Under the pieces are notes generated by a model. It was not told the DNA's origin. It saw nothing but the letters and a program-made list of their open reading frames with translations, and ran no database searches. Positions 33,866 through 43,382 of a stretch of 64,000 nt of DNA are shown one piece after another. The position numbers and the translations under genes were made by a program. How positions within the stretch are numbered: position 1 is the stretch's first letter; each line of letters opens with the position of its first letter. Location of the stretch: contig JBDKGH010000027.1 in assembly GCA_039798265.1 (NCBI GenBank), positions 8,859-72,858 on the forward strand, written 5' to 3'. Source of the stretch: JBDKGH01 sp039798265 (GTDB lineage: Bacteria; Bacteroidota; Bacteroidia; Flavobacteriales_D; Sanyastnellaceae).

Positions 33866-33873
33866 CAAAAGTA
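33866..33873 (-). promoter_or_regulatory. Putative -7 promoter element TACTTTTG, 4 bases before the start codon
   Basis: Exact TAnnTTTG match on the minus strand directly before ribE. No -33 TTG is seen at the usual spacing. If active, the transcript would begin within a few bases of the ribE start. Confidence 0.4.
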
Positions 33874-33878
33874 AGGTG

Positions 33879-36557
33879 CTATTGGTTACTCACCGGCGCT
33901 CCTCCATCGATGATATGAAAATAGCCAGAGAAGTTGATAGGGGCGATGCCGCTTAAGCGGATGGTATTTACGGTGATGGTGTAATAATAAACACCGTCAG
34001 ATGCCACCTCGCCACTCTCGGCGATGGTACCGTTCCATTGAATATCGCGATCGGTGGTTTCGAAGACCAAGGTTCCCCATCGGTTGAACACTTTAAGTTC
34101 AATGTCTTTCACATATCGATAAGGGAACGGAATGTACACGTCATTCGAACCATCATTATTGGGAGTAAATACATCGGGCAGGGTATACACGGGACAGTTG
34201 TCAATGCAAACGGCATTGGACAACTCGCTTTCATTCTGATTGAATGATCCATCGGGCCACAAATTTAACGAGTCGAGGGCAGTGATGTAATAACAACCTG
34301 CAATGCTGCTGTCCGCAGGGATAATGCTCAATAGATACACCGTATCTACCGGCGAATCGATAGAAGCGATCATAACGGGCACATCGTCTGGTGTGGGTGC
34401 ACGCCAAATGTTATACGACTGCACATCGTCAGCACAGCTGTTATTGGGATTATTCCAAGTGAGCGTAGCTTCCCCGGTTTCACAGTCGGAGATGGCAGTG
34501 ATGGAAGGCGCGCAAGGCGGAGTTTGGTCGTAAGGCAGTGCACATACTTCTTGACTCCAGTTGAAGAGTGGGTCAGGCACATTGTCCGCGTTGTAAGTTC
34601 CTGTTACAAAAACTTTGTAGCAGTAGAGCTCATTGTTTTCAAGATTGCTATCCGTGTAGGCCGCCGTATCGCTCGTGCCTATAAAACTAAAGTCGGTTTC
34701 ACCTGGCGCTTTGCGGAAAATGTCATATTGAATATTCGTCCATGGCACCTCGTGACGAATGTCGAGTGCAATCGCATTATCTATCGGGTTAGCCAATACA
34801 AATACAGATGATGCGGTGGAAGAGGATGTGACCAATTGACCATTAGAGAAAAAGTCGACCCGATAGGTATATCCTGTTTCTAGGGTATTCAGATTTTCAT
34901 CAACGAAGGTAGTATCACTCCAAATAAGAAATGGAGAGAGGTTACTTTCATAGACCTGTTGATCAGGAGCGGTAAAGCCAGTGCCACGGTAGAGTTTATA
35001 CTGAAATGGACCAGTGTAAACAAGGGTATCCAAATCAGAAGGTGGCGACCACCAAATGGTATCTACGCCGAGCGAAACATCGGTGATACCAATGCTCACT
35101 TTGGTCATTACAGCGACATCTTTTTTAATTTCAGCGCATACTTCTTCGCTTGCATAACTCACAGCACCATCAGGGAAAATGGTGACAATCATGTAGCAAT
35201 AATTACCGCCATAAAACACGGTGTTATCGGTATATGAAGTGTTCGTCCATCCGGCTACTTCACCGAGGTACACATAGCCTGTATAGCTAGGTACACCTAA
35301 CTCGCAGTCGTCGGGATCAAAATTATACAGTCCTTGTCGGCGGTAAATTTGATAGATGATTTCGTCTTGCTGATAGCTAGGCACTACTGTTCCGCAGGTA
35401 TTCGCTTCCCAAGTGAGGCTGATACTATTCCCTAAAGCGGTTGCCGTAGGATTTTCTACTCTTGGCGCTACTACTGTAATGCTGATGGTGGTAATATCAG
35501 AGAGATTGACGTAACCGTCGTCAGTAGCTTCAAAGGTCATGTTATAAGGCGCAGCGCGCACCTCTTCGCATTCGGGGCTCCAGCGGAAGAAACCAGTGTT
35601 ATCATTCCATTCTGCTTCGTTGACTACTTCTGAAAGTGGCCCTCCGTAGGCACTTAAAGAGATATTGTCAAAATCAGGATCGCTGGCTTGCACATTAAAT
35701 TGAATGGACTCCCCGGCCATAACGCAATAGTTGTCAATCGGCGCAATTACGGGCGGTTGGTTGCTGCACATAATGATGTCGATCTGCATATCGCGCAATA
35801 CGGACCCTACAAAAACACCATTTCTGAATTCTTGTATTAATATCGCCACATTGAACTCACCAGCCATAGGAGGAACGGTCCATGTGAGGTCACCTGTTTG
35901 CGGGTTGATGGCAAAAATGTCTGTGGGATCGTTAATGGTTGCAAAGCTTGGAAAGGTCCACTCGAGCAAAGGATCACCGTTTTCTCCTAAACAAGAAACA
36001 AGGCTGTAGACCAGCTCATCGCCATCGGGGTCAAATGCGGCAGGGTTGTGAATCCAAGGCTGATAGATGCACGCTTGGGCTAAGGCTGGTCGAAGTAAGC
36101 GAACAGAATTGTTATGCCCTGTATCGGGGCTAATCACCAGCACCGAGCGGATAGAGAAAATGGCATTCACCGAGTTGACAATATTAACTACTCCGCTATT
36201 ACGGTTGGGGTCTTCTACCAACAACTCGAAAACGCCGGGTCCAGAATAGGTATGTTGGCCAACATATTCGTTGCGTTTGGCATCAGTACCGGGGATAATG
36301 TTTTCGATTACACGAGGCAAACTGTCCAACTCTGAGTCCGGAAGAAGATTGGGCTCATCGCCCCAACGAATCTTCAAATAAGGCCGATCGGCAGAGGAGC
36401 TCGTTTTTGTGATGGTAATAATGCGAATCTCATAAGTGAGTCCGCTGATGTGGGTGTAAATAATTTCGCCTGCGCGATTATGAGTGGCGTATGCCTCTTG
36501 CGAGCCCCAAAAGAAGGCGATGCAGAATAAGGAAAGGGCGATACACCAGTATTTCAT
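33879..36557 (-). CDS. T9SS type B secreted protein with FN3-like domains (gliding motility-associated C-terminal domain)
   Basis: An 892-residue secreted protein. A signal peptide (about 1-24, ending EAYA) precedes THNRAGEI, a start common to a Bacteroidota family of surface proteins. The middle has several fibronectin-type and cadherin-like segments (FDPDGDELVYSL, VQASDPDFDN, FEATDDGYVN, then SITAISDCETGEATLTW). The C-terminal ~95 residues (LPDVFTPNNDGSNDVYIPF, LKVFNRWGTLVFET, YYYTITVNT) form the type B sorting domain. No enzyme motif is seen, so it is probably structural or adhesive. It runs into ribE with only 17 bases between. Confidence 0.85.
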   Translation of the reverse strand: MKYWCIALSLFCIAFFWGSQEAYATHNRAGEIIYTHISGLTYEIRIITITKTSSSADRPYLKIRWGDEPNLLPDSELDSLPRVIENIIPGTDAKRNEYVGQHTYSGPGVFELLVEDPNRNSGVVNIVNSVNAIFSIRSVLVISPDTGHNNSVRLLRPALAQACIYQPWIHNPAAFDPDGDELVYSLVSCLGENGDPLLEWTFPSFATINDPTDIFAINPQTGDLTWTVPPMAGEFNVAILIQEFRNGVFVGSVLRDMQIDIIMCSNQPPVIAPIDNYCVMAGESIQFNVQASDPDFDNISLSAYGGPLSEVVNEAEWNDNTGFFRWSPECEEVRAAPYNMTFEATDDGYVNLSDITTISITVVAPRVENPTATALGNSISLTWEANTCGTVVPSYQQDEIIYQIYRRQGLYNFDPDDCELGVPSYTGYVYLGEVAGWTNTSYTDNTVFYGGNYCYMIVTIFPDGAVSYASEEVCAEIKKDVAVMTKVSIGITDVSLGVDTIWWSPPSDLDTLVYTGPFQYKLYRGTGFTAPDQQVYESNLSPFLIWSDTTFVDENLNTLETGYTYRVDFFSNGQLVTSSSTASSVFVLANPIDNAIALDIRHEVPWTNIQYDIFRKAPGETDFSFIGTSDTAAYTDSNLENNELYCYKVFVTGTYNADNVPDPLFNWSQEVCALPYDQTPPCAPSITAISDCETGEATLTWNNPNNSCADDVQSYNIWRAPTPDDVPVMIASIDSPVDTVYLLSIIPADSSIAGCYYITALDSLNLWPDGSFNQNESELSNAVCIDNCPVYTLPDVFTPNNDGSNDVYIPFPYRYVKDIELKVFNRWGTLVFETTDRDIQWNGTIAESGEVASDGVYYYTITVNTIRLSGIAPINFSGYFHIIDGGAPVSNQ

Positions 36558-36695
36558 TTGCTAATCGAAACAGAGAATAATTACACAGGGGAAAAATAAC
36601 GCTTTTATCCCACAAACATTACCAAGAAGACCCGAAAAGACTTCCAAAGGTTCGTTAAAAATCACTTTTCTTTCCGAAAAGTTCAGTTTCGCAGG

Positions 36696-39281
36696 TTATT
36701 CTACCACCAATCGAGCGAATTGACCATTGCATTCCACCACGTAAATACCCGCGGCCAAAGAGCTAATATCGAGGGTGCTCATTTCGCCATGCTGACCACT
36801 GATGACCTTTTGACCTTGCAAGGTGTATATGGCGTGCACTCCGCGTTGAGCGAGCACGATTTGCGTATCAGCAGGGTTGGGATACATGAAAAGTGAGGCG
36901 TCATCTTTTTCTTCAACACTAATGAAGGCTTGAATATCTACACAGTAGTCTTCTACTTCTCCAAATGCAATAGTGCCGCATGGAACCGCAGGAGCGCCGC
37001 CGCCAAATTGGGTGTTGTATGACATGGCCACACGCAGAGTCATAGCGCCAATTGAATTAGAAGGCACCGTAAAGCTGCCACTGACCATGCTATTAGAAGG
37101 AGCAGGGCTAAAGATTAATTCATTGTCGGAGAATATGCCATCGCCATTATAATCTATCCAAGCCTTGATGCTTTCTGAATAAGCTGTGCCACTGTATCCG
37201 GGTGTAACGTTGATAAACGCGGTAGTTGAGGTCCCCAGTTGGAAGCCGAGATCTGTATAATCGCCGTAGCCGTTTGGCTCGCTTTCAGTGGAGTTGTTTA
37301 AAGCGCCTATTTGAACATTGGCAATCCACTCACTAGCGGAGTTTGCGCTCACGTTGCAGTAGGTGTGTGTACCACAATCTGTGCAGCCTTGTGTGAAGAG
37401 GGTAAATGGAACCGCTTCATCAGCGGCAGGACAATCAGAGGTCACCAAAATGTTGTAATAACTGCAAGGAGTTAGCTCATTGATTTGTTGCCATTCGGGT
37501 GTGGTAGAAGTAATGGTTTGCACCAAGTCGGCTCCCGAGAATACCTGAATGGTGTATGATTCGGCGGCAAAAACAGGATTCCAGCTGATGTAAACTTCAT
37601 TGCCCCATTGACGGTGAACAGTGATACCATCGGGATTTACGCAGCATCCTTCAGTGGTGAAAGAGAAAGTGTTGCTCCATTCAGAAGTTTCTGTATCGCA
37701 AAGGGCCGCTACTTCCACCTCGTAGGTGGTACACGCTGTAAGTCCGGAGAGGATAAAGCTAGCCGCATTGATATTTGTGGTTTCTATCCATTCTCCGCCG
37801 GTTTCGCGGTAACGCACATGGAAGATGGATTGGTTTTCAAAAGAACCCCAATTGATCGTGTAATCAAGGCTGTTAGGATTTTGCGTAGCGGTAATATTAT
37901 AGGGAGAAGGGCAGCTGCTGTTACTGCACGATTGGAGCATTAAATTGATGCTGGCGAAAAGATCCATACGACCGCCGCTCAATACTTCGCTACTTAAATT
38001 GCTGATGGGCGTAACACCATCCATGATGTAGTTTTTGATGTTTAGTGCAGCCTGAGCGGGATCGGCAAAAGCCAATTGCATAAAGGAAGCACAGGGCACG
38101 GAATAAAGCAGAGCCACACCACCAGCAACGCAAGGCGAAGCGAAAGACGTTCCGCTTGTTGTTCCGTAGTTAGTGTTATTAGCGAGATAAACGTTTTCTC
38201 CGGGTGCCCCTAAGTCAATATGCGTAGTGCCATAACCGCTGAAGGTACGCACGTCGGCATTGTTGGTAGCTGTAACGGAGATGAGGTATTGGCTCGGACA
38301 AGTGGTAGGCAAATCACCTTGTGTATCTACGTTGATATTGAGATTAGCGGTAGCTCCTGCGCTCAGCACGCCGTAGTAGCCTAGGGTATCATACATAGCG
38401 CACCAAAGCGGAGCGTTTGCGGCTTGACCGTAGTCCGTTCCCCAACTGCTGTTGGTTGCAACTACAAAAGCGCCCTTTTGTCCACCTGTTTGGTTGTATA
38501 GCTTACGCATAGCTAGTGGGTAGCTGTAGGCTTCAATTACGTTGGCTTCGCTGATGCCACCCATTTGCACTTGCATGATTTTTACATCCCAGTTAACACC
38601 TGCAATTCCAGTAGCATTGTTTCCTTTAGCACCTATCATGCTACTCACTTGTGTTCCGTGGTTTCCAGTGCTGAGATTATCCGTGTCATTGGTAATGTTC
38701 CAACCATCCACATCATCCACGTAACCATTCAAATCGTCGTCAATTCCATTTCCCGCAATTTCATTGGTGTTGATCCAGTGGTTGTCAACGATGTCCACTT
38801 GATCCCACTTAGCACCTTGGGTTTCTACTACACATACTACGATATCGTCTCCAGTAGCGGTTGTTCCACCAGTGGTAATATCCCAAGCCAGGTCAGAGTT
38901 AATGTCGTGATCGTTGGATTGAACATGGTGCCATTGCAAACCAAAAAAGGCATCGTCGGGTACAGTATTGCGTTCTTCTATAAGGTGGTTCACTTGAGCC
39001 ACGGATACCCCGTGCAAACGAGAAACGTGTTCTACGGCGGTTTTTGCATCCAACTGTTGAGCGTCGAAACGAACTAACCAAACACGCATTTGTTCGCTGA
39101 TGAGTCGCTCGATGTGAAAGTCGGGCAGAATGCCATATTGGGCTGAAAATTCGCGTTCTACTTCGTCTGGAGAGATGCCTTTTTCCAATTGAATCAAAAT
39201 TTGATCATGCACAAAAGCCGCTTGCTGCGCAAAAAAAGCGGGGCTAATACAGACGAAAAGGAGAATTAGAATCTTTTTCAT
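36696..39281 (-). CDS. Subtilisin-like S8 family protein with FN3, GEVED and T9SS type A domains
   Basis: An 861-residue secreted protein: signal peptide (about 1-18), inhibitor-like propeptide (about 20-100), S8 fold (about 125-445), a fibronectin-like segment (about 460-550), a GEVED domain (about 660-770, FGEVEDYCVDIQ) and a type A sorting tail (last ~75 residues, MYPNPADTQIV to GIYVVECNGQF). The charge relay shows His208 (GNHGTQVSSMIGA) and Ser379 (GTSFASPCVAGG), but the position of the catalytic Asp is Glu153 (VVCVVETQGA) and the oxyanion Asn region reads SAGATAN. These changes suggest altered activity or a distinct subfamily. ATG start at 39281; intergenic DNA on both sides. Confidence 0.88.
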   Translation of the reverse strand: MKKILILLFVCISPAFFAQQAAFVHDQILIQLEKGISPDEVEREFSAQYGILPDFHIERLISEQMRVWLVRFDAQQLDAKTAVEHVSRLHGVSVAQVNHLIEERNTVPDDAFFGLQWHHVQSNDHDINSDLAWDITTGGTTATGDDIVVCVVETQGAKWDQVDIVDNHWINTNEIAGNGIDDDLNGYVDDVDGWNITNDTDNLSTGNHGTQVSSMIGAKGNNATGIAGVNWDVKIMQVQMGGISEANVIEAYSYPLAMRKLYNQTGGQKGAFVVATNSSWGTDYGQAANAPLWCAMYDTLGYYGVLSAGATANLNINVDTQGDLPTTCPSQYLISVTATNNADVRTFSGYGTTHIDLGAPGENVYLANNTNYGTTSGTSFASPCVAGGVALLYSVPCASFMQLAFADPAQAALNIKNYIMDGVTPISNLSSEVLSGGRMDLFASINLMLQSCSNSSCPSPYNITATQNPNSLDYTINWGSFENQSIFHVRYRETGGEWIETTNINAASFILSGLTACTTYEVEVAALCDTETSEWSNTFSFTTEGCCVNPDGITVHRQWGNEVYISWNPVFAAESYTIQVFSGADLVQTITSTTPEWQQINELTPCSYYNILVTSDCPAADEAVPFTLFTQGCTDCGTHTYCNVSANSASEWIANVQIGALNNSTESEPNGYGDYTDLGFQLGTSTTAFINVTPGYSGTAYSESIKAWIDYNGDGIFSDNELIFSPAPSNSMVSGSFTVPSNSIGAMTLRVAMSYNTQFGGGAPAVPCGTIAFGEVEDYCVDIQAFISVEEKDDASLFMYPNPADTQIVLAQRGVHAIYTLQGQKVISGQHGEMSTLDISSLAAGIYVVECNGQFARLVVE

Positions 39282-39380
39282 GGTGAACAGTTTCAGAGCA
39301 AAAGTGCCTTATTTAAGCCTTCCACAAATGTACTCTTTAGTTTTTCGTACACAATACCATTTGAATAGCGAAAACCCGAC

Positions 39381-41870
39381 CTATTCTTGTAAGTATACCC
39401 GGCGCACCCGTTGACTAATAGAGGTCAATATTTCATAAGGAATGGTATCGCAAGCATGGGCAAAATCATGAAGGAGGATTTGTTTCCCAAAAATCTCCAC
39501 CGGATCGCCCTCTGCACAAGGTATGTGACTGATGTTAACCATGGTCATGTCCATACAAACGTTGCCCACTATTGGCGCGAGGTGGCCATTAATCCACACC
39601 TTTCCTTTTCCATTGCTCAAGCTGCGGCGGAGTCCGTCGGCATAGCCTACAGGTATGGTGGCAATGGTCATATCGGCCTGAGCAAAGAAATTTCGGTTGT
39701 AACCCACGCTTTCACCAGCCTTGATTTTTTTGATTTGTGAAATGATGGTTTTGAAAGTACCTACGGATTTTAGAAAACGTTGGTCTCCTTCCTTCGCGGT
39801 TACACCATACAATCCTACTCCTAAACGCACCATGTCAAACTGTGCTTCCGGAAAACGCTGAATGCCGCCTGTGTTAAGGCAGTGACGAAGAACAGAGTAA
39901 GGAAGTTTGTGGCAGATTTGGGTGCTCCATTGATCAAATAGTGCAATTTGGTGCTTCGTAAATTCGTCGTGAACGGGGTTGTCAGTAGAGGTGAGGTGGG
40001 TAAAAATAGAAGCCACGTGAAGGGAAATTTCCCCTTCGAGGAGGTCACTTAACCACTGAATGTCTTGCTCCTCAAATCCCAAACGATGCATGCCTGTGTC
40101 CAGCTTGAGATGCACCGGGTAGGCTTCGCGCAAGCCACTAGCGCGTAGTGTTTTTAGAAACAGATCGAGCGATTTTCGGCTGTAGAGTTCTGGTTCCAAC
40201 TTGTGTCGGATCAATGCGCTGAACGAACCCGGTTCTGGATTCATCACCATTATAGGAAGAGAAATACCAGCATTGCGAAGAGATACGCCTTCGTCAGTAT
40301 AGGCTACCGCTAGATAATCGACTTGATTAAATTGGAGTAAGGAAGAAACTTCATGTGATCCGCTTCCGTAGCCAAATGCTTTTACCATTACCATGAGTTT
40401 GGTAGAGCCCGTGACTAGGCTTTTGAAGTAATTCAAGTTGTGCGTGAGGGCATTGAGGTCAACTTCAAGTACGGTTTCATGGCTTTGTTCTTGAAGCATT
40501 TCCGTAACGCGCTCAAATCGGAAGGTGCGCGCACCTTTTATCAAAATCAATTGTCGTTGAAAGTGATCAACAGAAAGGGAGGCTAAAAAATCTTCTGTTT
40601 GAGCAAAGGTGGTAATGGGTACGTTCCAAGCAAAAGAATGTGTGTGAAACACGTGGCCAATACCCACTAACCGACTTACTTTTTTCGAAACCATCAAAGC
40701 ATTGATTCGGCTCATCAACTGATCGTTTTCGAGTCCGGTTTCGAGCATATCGGAAAGAATGACCGTTAGCGGCAATCCACTGTGGTTCGTTTGCGCAAAA
40801 TCGAGCGCTATCTCTAGCGAATACAAATCGCAACTATACGCATCGTTAATGAGCAAAGAATCGTTTCTGCCTGCAATCATTTCCAACCGCATTTCGAGCG
40901 GTGTTAAACGCTGCAAGCGATCTTGAATAACGGCAGGCACATAGCCCAAAGCAAAAAGAGTAACGATGCACGTGATGCCATTTTCAATCGAAGCTTCATC
41001 GACAAAAGGAAGCTGAAAGGAAGTTGAAATACCATCATGAACAAAGGTGAGTTCGGTATCGCGCACACCTACTTTTTTCTGCACGAGCCAATCTGCTTGG
41101 CTAGAAGAGAATGACCACGATATTTTTTCTGAAAAAGAAAAATCGGCTGCGCTTAACGCTTCGGATATGGGTTGGCTATCAGCGGGAAAAATGATTTTTC
41201 CGCACTCCTTAAACAGCTGGCATTTTTCGATTGCTTTTTCCTCATACGAATGAAACTCCTCGCTATGAGCATCGCGTAAGTTGGTGATGATACCGATTTG
41301 AGGTTGAATAACGGAACGCAAGGCCTCCATTTCACCAGGCATAGAAATTCCGGCTTCAAATATTCCCAGGGTATGAATAGCCTCAAGCCCCCATACAGAG
41401 AGCGGAACGCCAATCTGTGAATTATAGCTGCGAGGACTTCGGGCGATTACAAAATCTTCAGCGAGTAAGGAATTGAGCCATTCCTTAACAATCGTTTTTC
41501 CGTTGCTTCCAGTAATGCCAATGACAGGTAAACGGAAGCGTTCGCGGTGAAAACGCGCGAGCAGTTGAAGTGCTTCTAAGGTGTTTTTTACTACTAGTAC
41601 ATGCGCGTTGCAAGGCGAAGGAAGAAGATCCGTTGTTTCAACAACTACCGTTTTTACTCCTGCCTCGATCACCTGTTTCAAGTAACGGTGACCATCATTG
41701 CGCTGGCTTTTTAATGCAAAAAAAAGAGAACTTTCAGGGGATACCATTTTTCTACTATCGAGCAGCAAATGGCGAATAATGGGATCTTGCTCCGATGCGA
41801 CCGAAGGCTTGTTTACCCACTCGGCTCGAATGGCAGTTACAATTTCGGAAACCGCGTAGTGAGCCATCAT
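39381..41870 (-). CDS. murF: Bifunctional MurF ligase-alanine racemase
   Basis: A fused 829-residue enzyme. The N-terminal half (about 1-450) is MurF, adding D-Ala-D-Ala to the UDP-MurNAc-tripeptide; the ATP loop is GITGSNGKTIVKEW. The C-terminal half (about 455-829) is alanine racemase: the pyridoxal-phosphate lysine in MVMVKAFGYGSGSHE, the binding motif TGMHRLGFEE and the second catalytic tyrosine region SVGYNRNF with TIPVGYADG. The fusion, typical of Bacteroidota, makes D-alanine and uses it in one polypeptide for peptidoglycan. It overlaps the thymidine kinase stop by four bases (ATGA), so the two are translationally linked. Confidence 0.95.
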   Translation of the reverse strand: MMAHYAVSEIVTAIRAEWVNKPSVASEQDPIIRHLLLDSRKMVSPESSLFFALKSQRNDGHRYLKQVIEAGVKTVVVETTDLLPSPCNAHVLVVKNTLEALQLLARFHRERFRLPVIGITGSNGKTIVKEWLNSLLAEDFVIARSPRSYNSQIGVPLSVWGLEAIHTLGIFEAGISMPGEMEALRSVIQPQIGIITNLRDAHSEEFHSYEEKAIEKCQLFKECGKIIFPADSQPISEALSAADFSFSEKISWSFSSSQADWLVQKKVGVRDTELTFVHDGISTSFQLPFVDEASIENGITCIVTLFALGYVPAVIQDRLQRLTPLEMRLEMIAGRNDSLLINDAYSCDLYSLEIALDFAQTNHSGLPLTVILSDMLETGLENDQLMSRINALMVSKKVSRLVGIGHVFHTHSFAWNVPITTFAQTEDFLASLSVDHFQRQLILIKGARTFRFERVTEMLQEQSHETVLEVDLNALTHNLNYFKSLVTGSTKLMVMVKAFGYGSGSHEVSSLLQFNQVDYLAVAYTDEGVSLRNAGISLPIMVMNPEPGSFSALIRHKLEPELYSRKSLDLFLKTLRASGLREAYPVHLKLDTGMHRLGFEEQDIQWLSDLLEGEISLHVASIFTHLTSTDNPVHDEFTKHQIALFDQWSTQICHKLPYSVLRHCLNTGGIQRFPEAQFDMVRLGVGLYGVTAKEGDQRFLKSVGTFKTIISQIKKIKAGESVGYNRNFFAQADMTIATIPVGYADGLRRSLSNGKGKVWINGHLAPIVGNVCMDMTMVNISHIPCAEGDPVEIFGKQILLHDFAHACDTIPYEILTSISQRVRRVYLQE

Positions 41871-42463
41871 TGGGATTTCGTTTTTTTGTTGGCCATAGCG
41901 GCGTTGAAGGCTTCACGCGAAAGGGGTACGTAACTTTCTTTTTCGCCAAGCTGAACCACATTGTCACCCTCACCAATACGGTAGGAGTGATGTGCCAAAT
42001 TGCCCGTTTGAACGCAAATTGCGTGAACTTTTGTTACAAACTCAGCAATAGCGAGTAAGTGTGGCATTGGCCCAAAAGGTCGGCCCAAATAATCCATATC
42101 AAGACCGGCAATAATTACACGGATGCCCATGTTGGCGAGTTGGTTGCACACTTCTGGGAGGCCATCGTCGAAAAATTGGGCCTCATCAATTCCTACTACT
42201 TCTACATCGCTGGCGAGCAGTAGCAATTGAGAAGAATGCTGAATGGGAGTAGAGGTGATAGCGGTAGCATCGTGGCTAACTACTTCAGTATCGCTGTAGC
42301 GAATATCAATCGCAGGTTTGAAGATTTCCACCTTCATTTTAGCAAATTGGGCACGCTTCATCCTACGGATCAGTTCTTCGGTTTTTCCCGAAAACATAGA
42401 TCCACAGATGACTTCTATCCACCCGTGACGACGGCCGCGATTGATGTTGTTTTCTAAAAACAT
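41867..42463 (-). CDS. tdk: Thymidine kinase
   Basis: A 198-residue type II thymidine kinase that phosphorylates thymidine to dTMP in salvage. Walker A is EVICGSMFSGKTEELIRR, then VVGIDEAQFFDDGL with the DEAQ motif and GLDMDYLGRPFGPMPHLLA. The lasso-binding part shows HAICVQTGNLAHHSYR where many TKs have two cysteines for zinc; only the first is kept, and the C-terminal Cys pair is missing too, so the zinc site appears absent. Start ATG 42463 (a second Met is not nearby). A Bacteroidota promoter with a TTG at the right spacing precedes it. Confidence 0.93.
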   Translation of the reverse strand: MFLENNINRGRRHGWIEVICGSMFSGKTEELIRRMKRAQFAKMKVEIFKPAIDIRYSDTEVVSHDATAITSTPIQHSSQLLLLASDVEVVGIDEAQFFDDGLPEVCNQLANMGIRVIIAGLDMDYLGRPFGPMPHLLAIAEFVTKVHAICVQTGNLAHHSYRIGEGDNVVQLGEKESYVPLSREAFNAAMANKKTKSQ

Positions 42464-42473
42464 AGTACGGTTC

Positions 42474-42505
42474 CAAAAATAGCCCTAAACAGGCCTTTTG
42501 CCCAA
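42474..42505 (-). promoter_or_regulatory. Promoter of the tdk-murF unit
   Basis: On the minus strand: TTG (42503-42505), 21 bases, TATTTTTG (42474-42481), a good match to the -33/-7 pattern, ending 10 bases before the tdk ATG. It shares the intergenic region with the yebC promoter on the other strand. Confidence 0.65.
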
Positions 42506-42541
42506 AGAAGAATTGGAGAAAGGAAAATTTCCAGGATTTTG

Positions 42542-42549
42542 TACGTTTG
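42542..42549 (+). promoter_or_regulatory. Putative -7 element TACGTTTG of yebC
   Basis: Exact TAnnTTTG match 23 bases before the yebC ATG. Its position inside the longer upstream reading frame supports the ATG at 42573 as the true start. Confidence 0.6.
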
Positions 42550-42572
42550 CACCCTTATTATTTGATAGGATC

Positions 42573-43283
42573 ATGGGTAGGATATTTGAAAAGCGCAAGC
42601 ACAAGATGTTTGCTAGATACGATAAGATGGCAAAAGCCTTTACGCGTATCGGTAAAGAGATAGCGATGGCCGTGAAAGCTGGCGGGCCCGATCCGGCTTA
42701 TAATCCTCGTTTGCGTCAAACGATTGCCAACGCGAAAGGAGTAAACATGCCAAAGGATCGTGTGGAGGCAGCTATTAAGCGTGCCGTAAGCAAAGATTCA
42801 AGCAACTATGAAGAGGTAGCGTATGAGGGTTATGGTCCTTATGGCGTTCCCATTTTTGTGGAAACGGCTACAGACAATCCCACACGTACCGTAGCGAATA
42901 TTCGTTTGTACTTTAACCGAGCAGGTGGAGCCTTAGGTAACTCTGGTTCGTTGAGTTTTATTTTTGAGCGCAAAGGCGTTTTTCGCATTGCTGCTGAGAA
43001 TGTACCTAACCTCGATGAGTTAGAATTGGAACTGATCGATGCCGGTTTGGAAAGCATCGAAAAAGAAGAGAACGAGGTGATTTTGTACACCGCATTTGGA
43101 GATTTCGGCAACATGCAGAAGGCTCTCGAAGACCGCGGCATTCCAACCACAAAAGCAGGTTTGGAAAGAATCCCCAATTCATTTGCTGAAATAACAGAAG
43201 AGCAAATGGATGAAATTCTCGAGCTCGTAGAGAAGATTGAAGAAGATGACGATGTTCAAGCTGTTTATCACAACTTGAGATAA
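42573..43283 (+). CDS. yebC: YebC/PmpR family DNA-binding regulator
   Basis: A 236-residue protein of the YebC family, which binds DNA or ribosomes and has been linked to transcription control and to polyproline translation. The start MGRIFEKRKHKMFARYDKMAKAFTRIG is the common N-terminus of the Bacteroidota form (the family usually begins MGRKWxNIK), followed by MAVKAGGPDPAYNPRLR and AKGVNMPKDRVEAAIKRA. The C-terminal domain ends with EKIEEDDDVQAVYHNLR. The earlier TTG/ATG at 42498 is rejected because the promoter lies inside that extension. A terminator follows. Confidence 0.93.
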   Translation: MGRIFEKRKHKMFARYDKMAKAFTRIGKEIAMAVKAGGPDPAYNPRLRQTIANAKGVNMPKDRVEAAIKRAVSKDSSNYEEVAYEGYGPYGVPIFVETATDNPTRTVANIRLYFNRAGGALGNSGSLSFIFERKGVFRIAAENVPNLDELELELIDAGLESIEKEENEVILYTAFGDFGNMQKALEDRGIPTTKAGLERIPNSFAEITEEQMDEILELVEKIEEDDDVQAVYHNLR

Positions 43284-43290
43284 AACGAAA

Positions 43291-43315
43291 AACCGCCACT
43301 CGGCGGTTTTTTTTT
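43291..43315 (+). terminator. Intrinsic terminator of yebC
   Basis: AACCGCC (43291-43297), loop ACTC, GGCGGTT (43302-43308), then a run of nine T (43307-43315). Confidence 0.9.
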
Positions 43316-43330
43316 GACCGAAAAGTTCGG

Positions 43331-43379
43331 TTGATGCTCTTTCTATTTCGTAACTTTGATAGTATCATATGATACTATC
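43331..43379 (+). promoter_or_regulatory. fic promoter with a perfect 22-bp palindromic operator
   Basis: TTG (43331-43333), 17 bases, TAACTTTG (43351-43358): a full match to the Bacteroidota -33/-7 consensus. A perfect 22-bp palindrome (half-site GATAGTATCAT, 43358-43379) begins at the last base of the -7 box and ends three bases before the ATG at 43383, covering the expected transcription start. Binding there would block transcription. Confidence 0.75.
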
Positions 43380-43382
43380 ATT

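Noticed and set aside
33862..33881. FMN riboswitch before riboflavin synthase
   Set aside because: Only 17 bases separate the genes, far too short for an aptamer.
38565..39077. Long open frame on the plus strand opposite the S8 protein
   Set aside because: Antisense shadow of a gene with a strong domain match; the translated sequence has no family motif and is rich in Ile, Val, Thr and Ser, as expected of a reversed frame.
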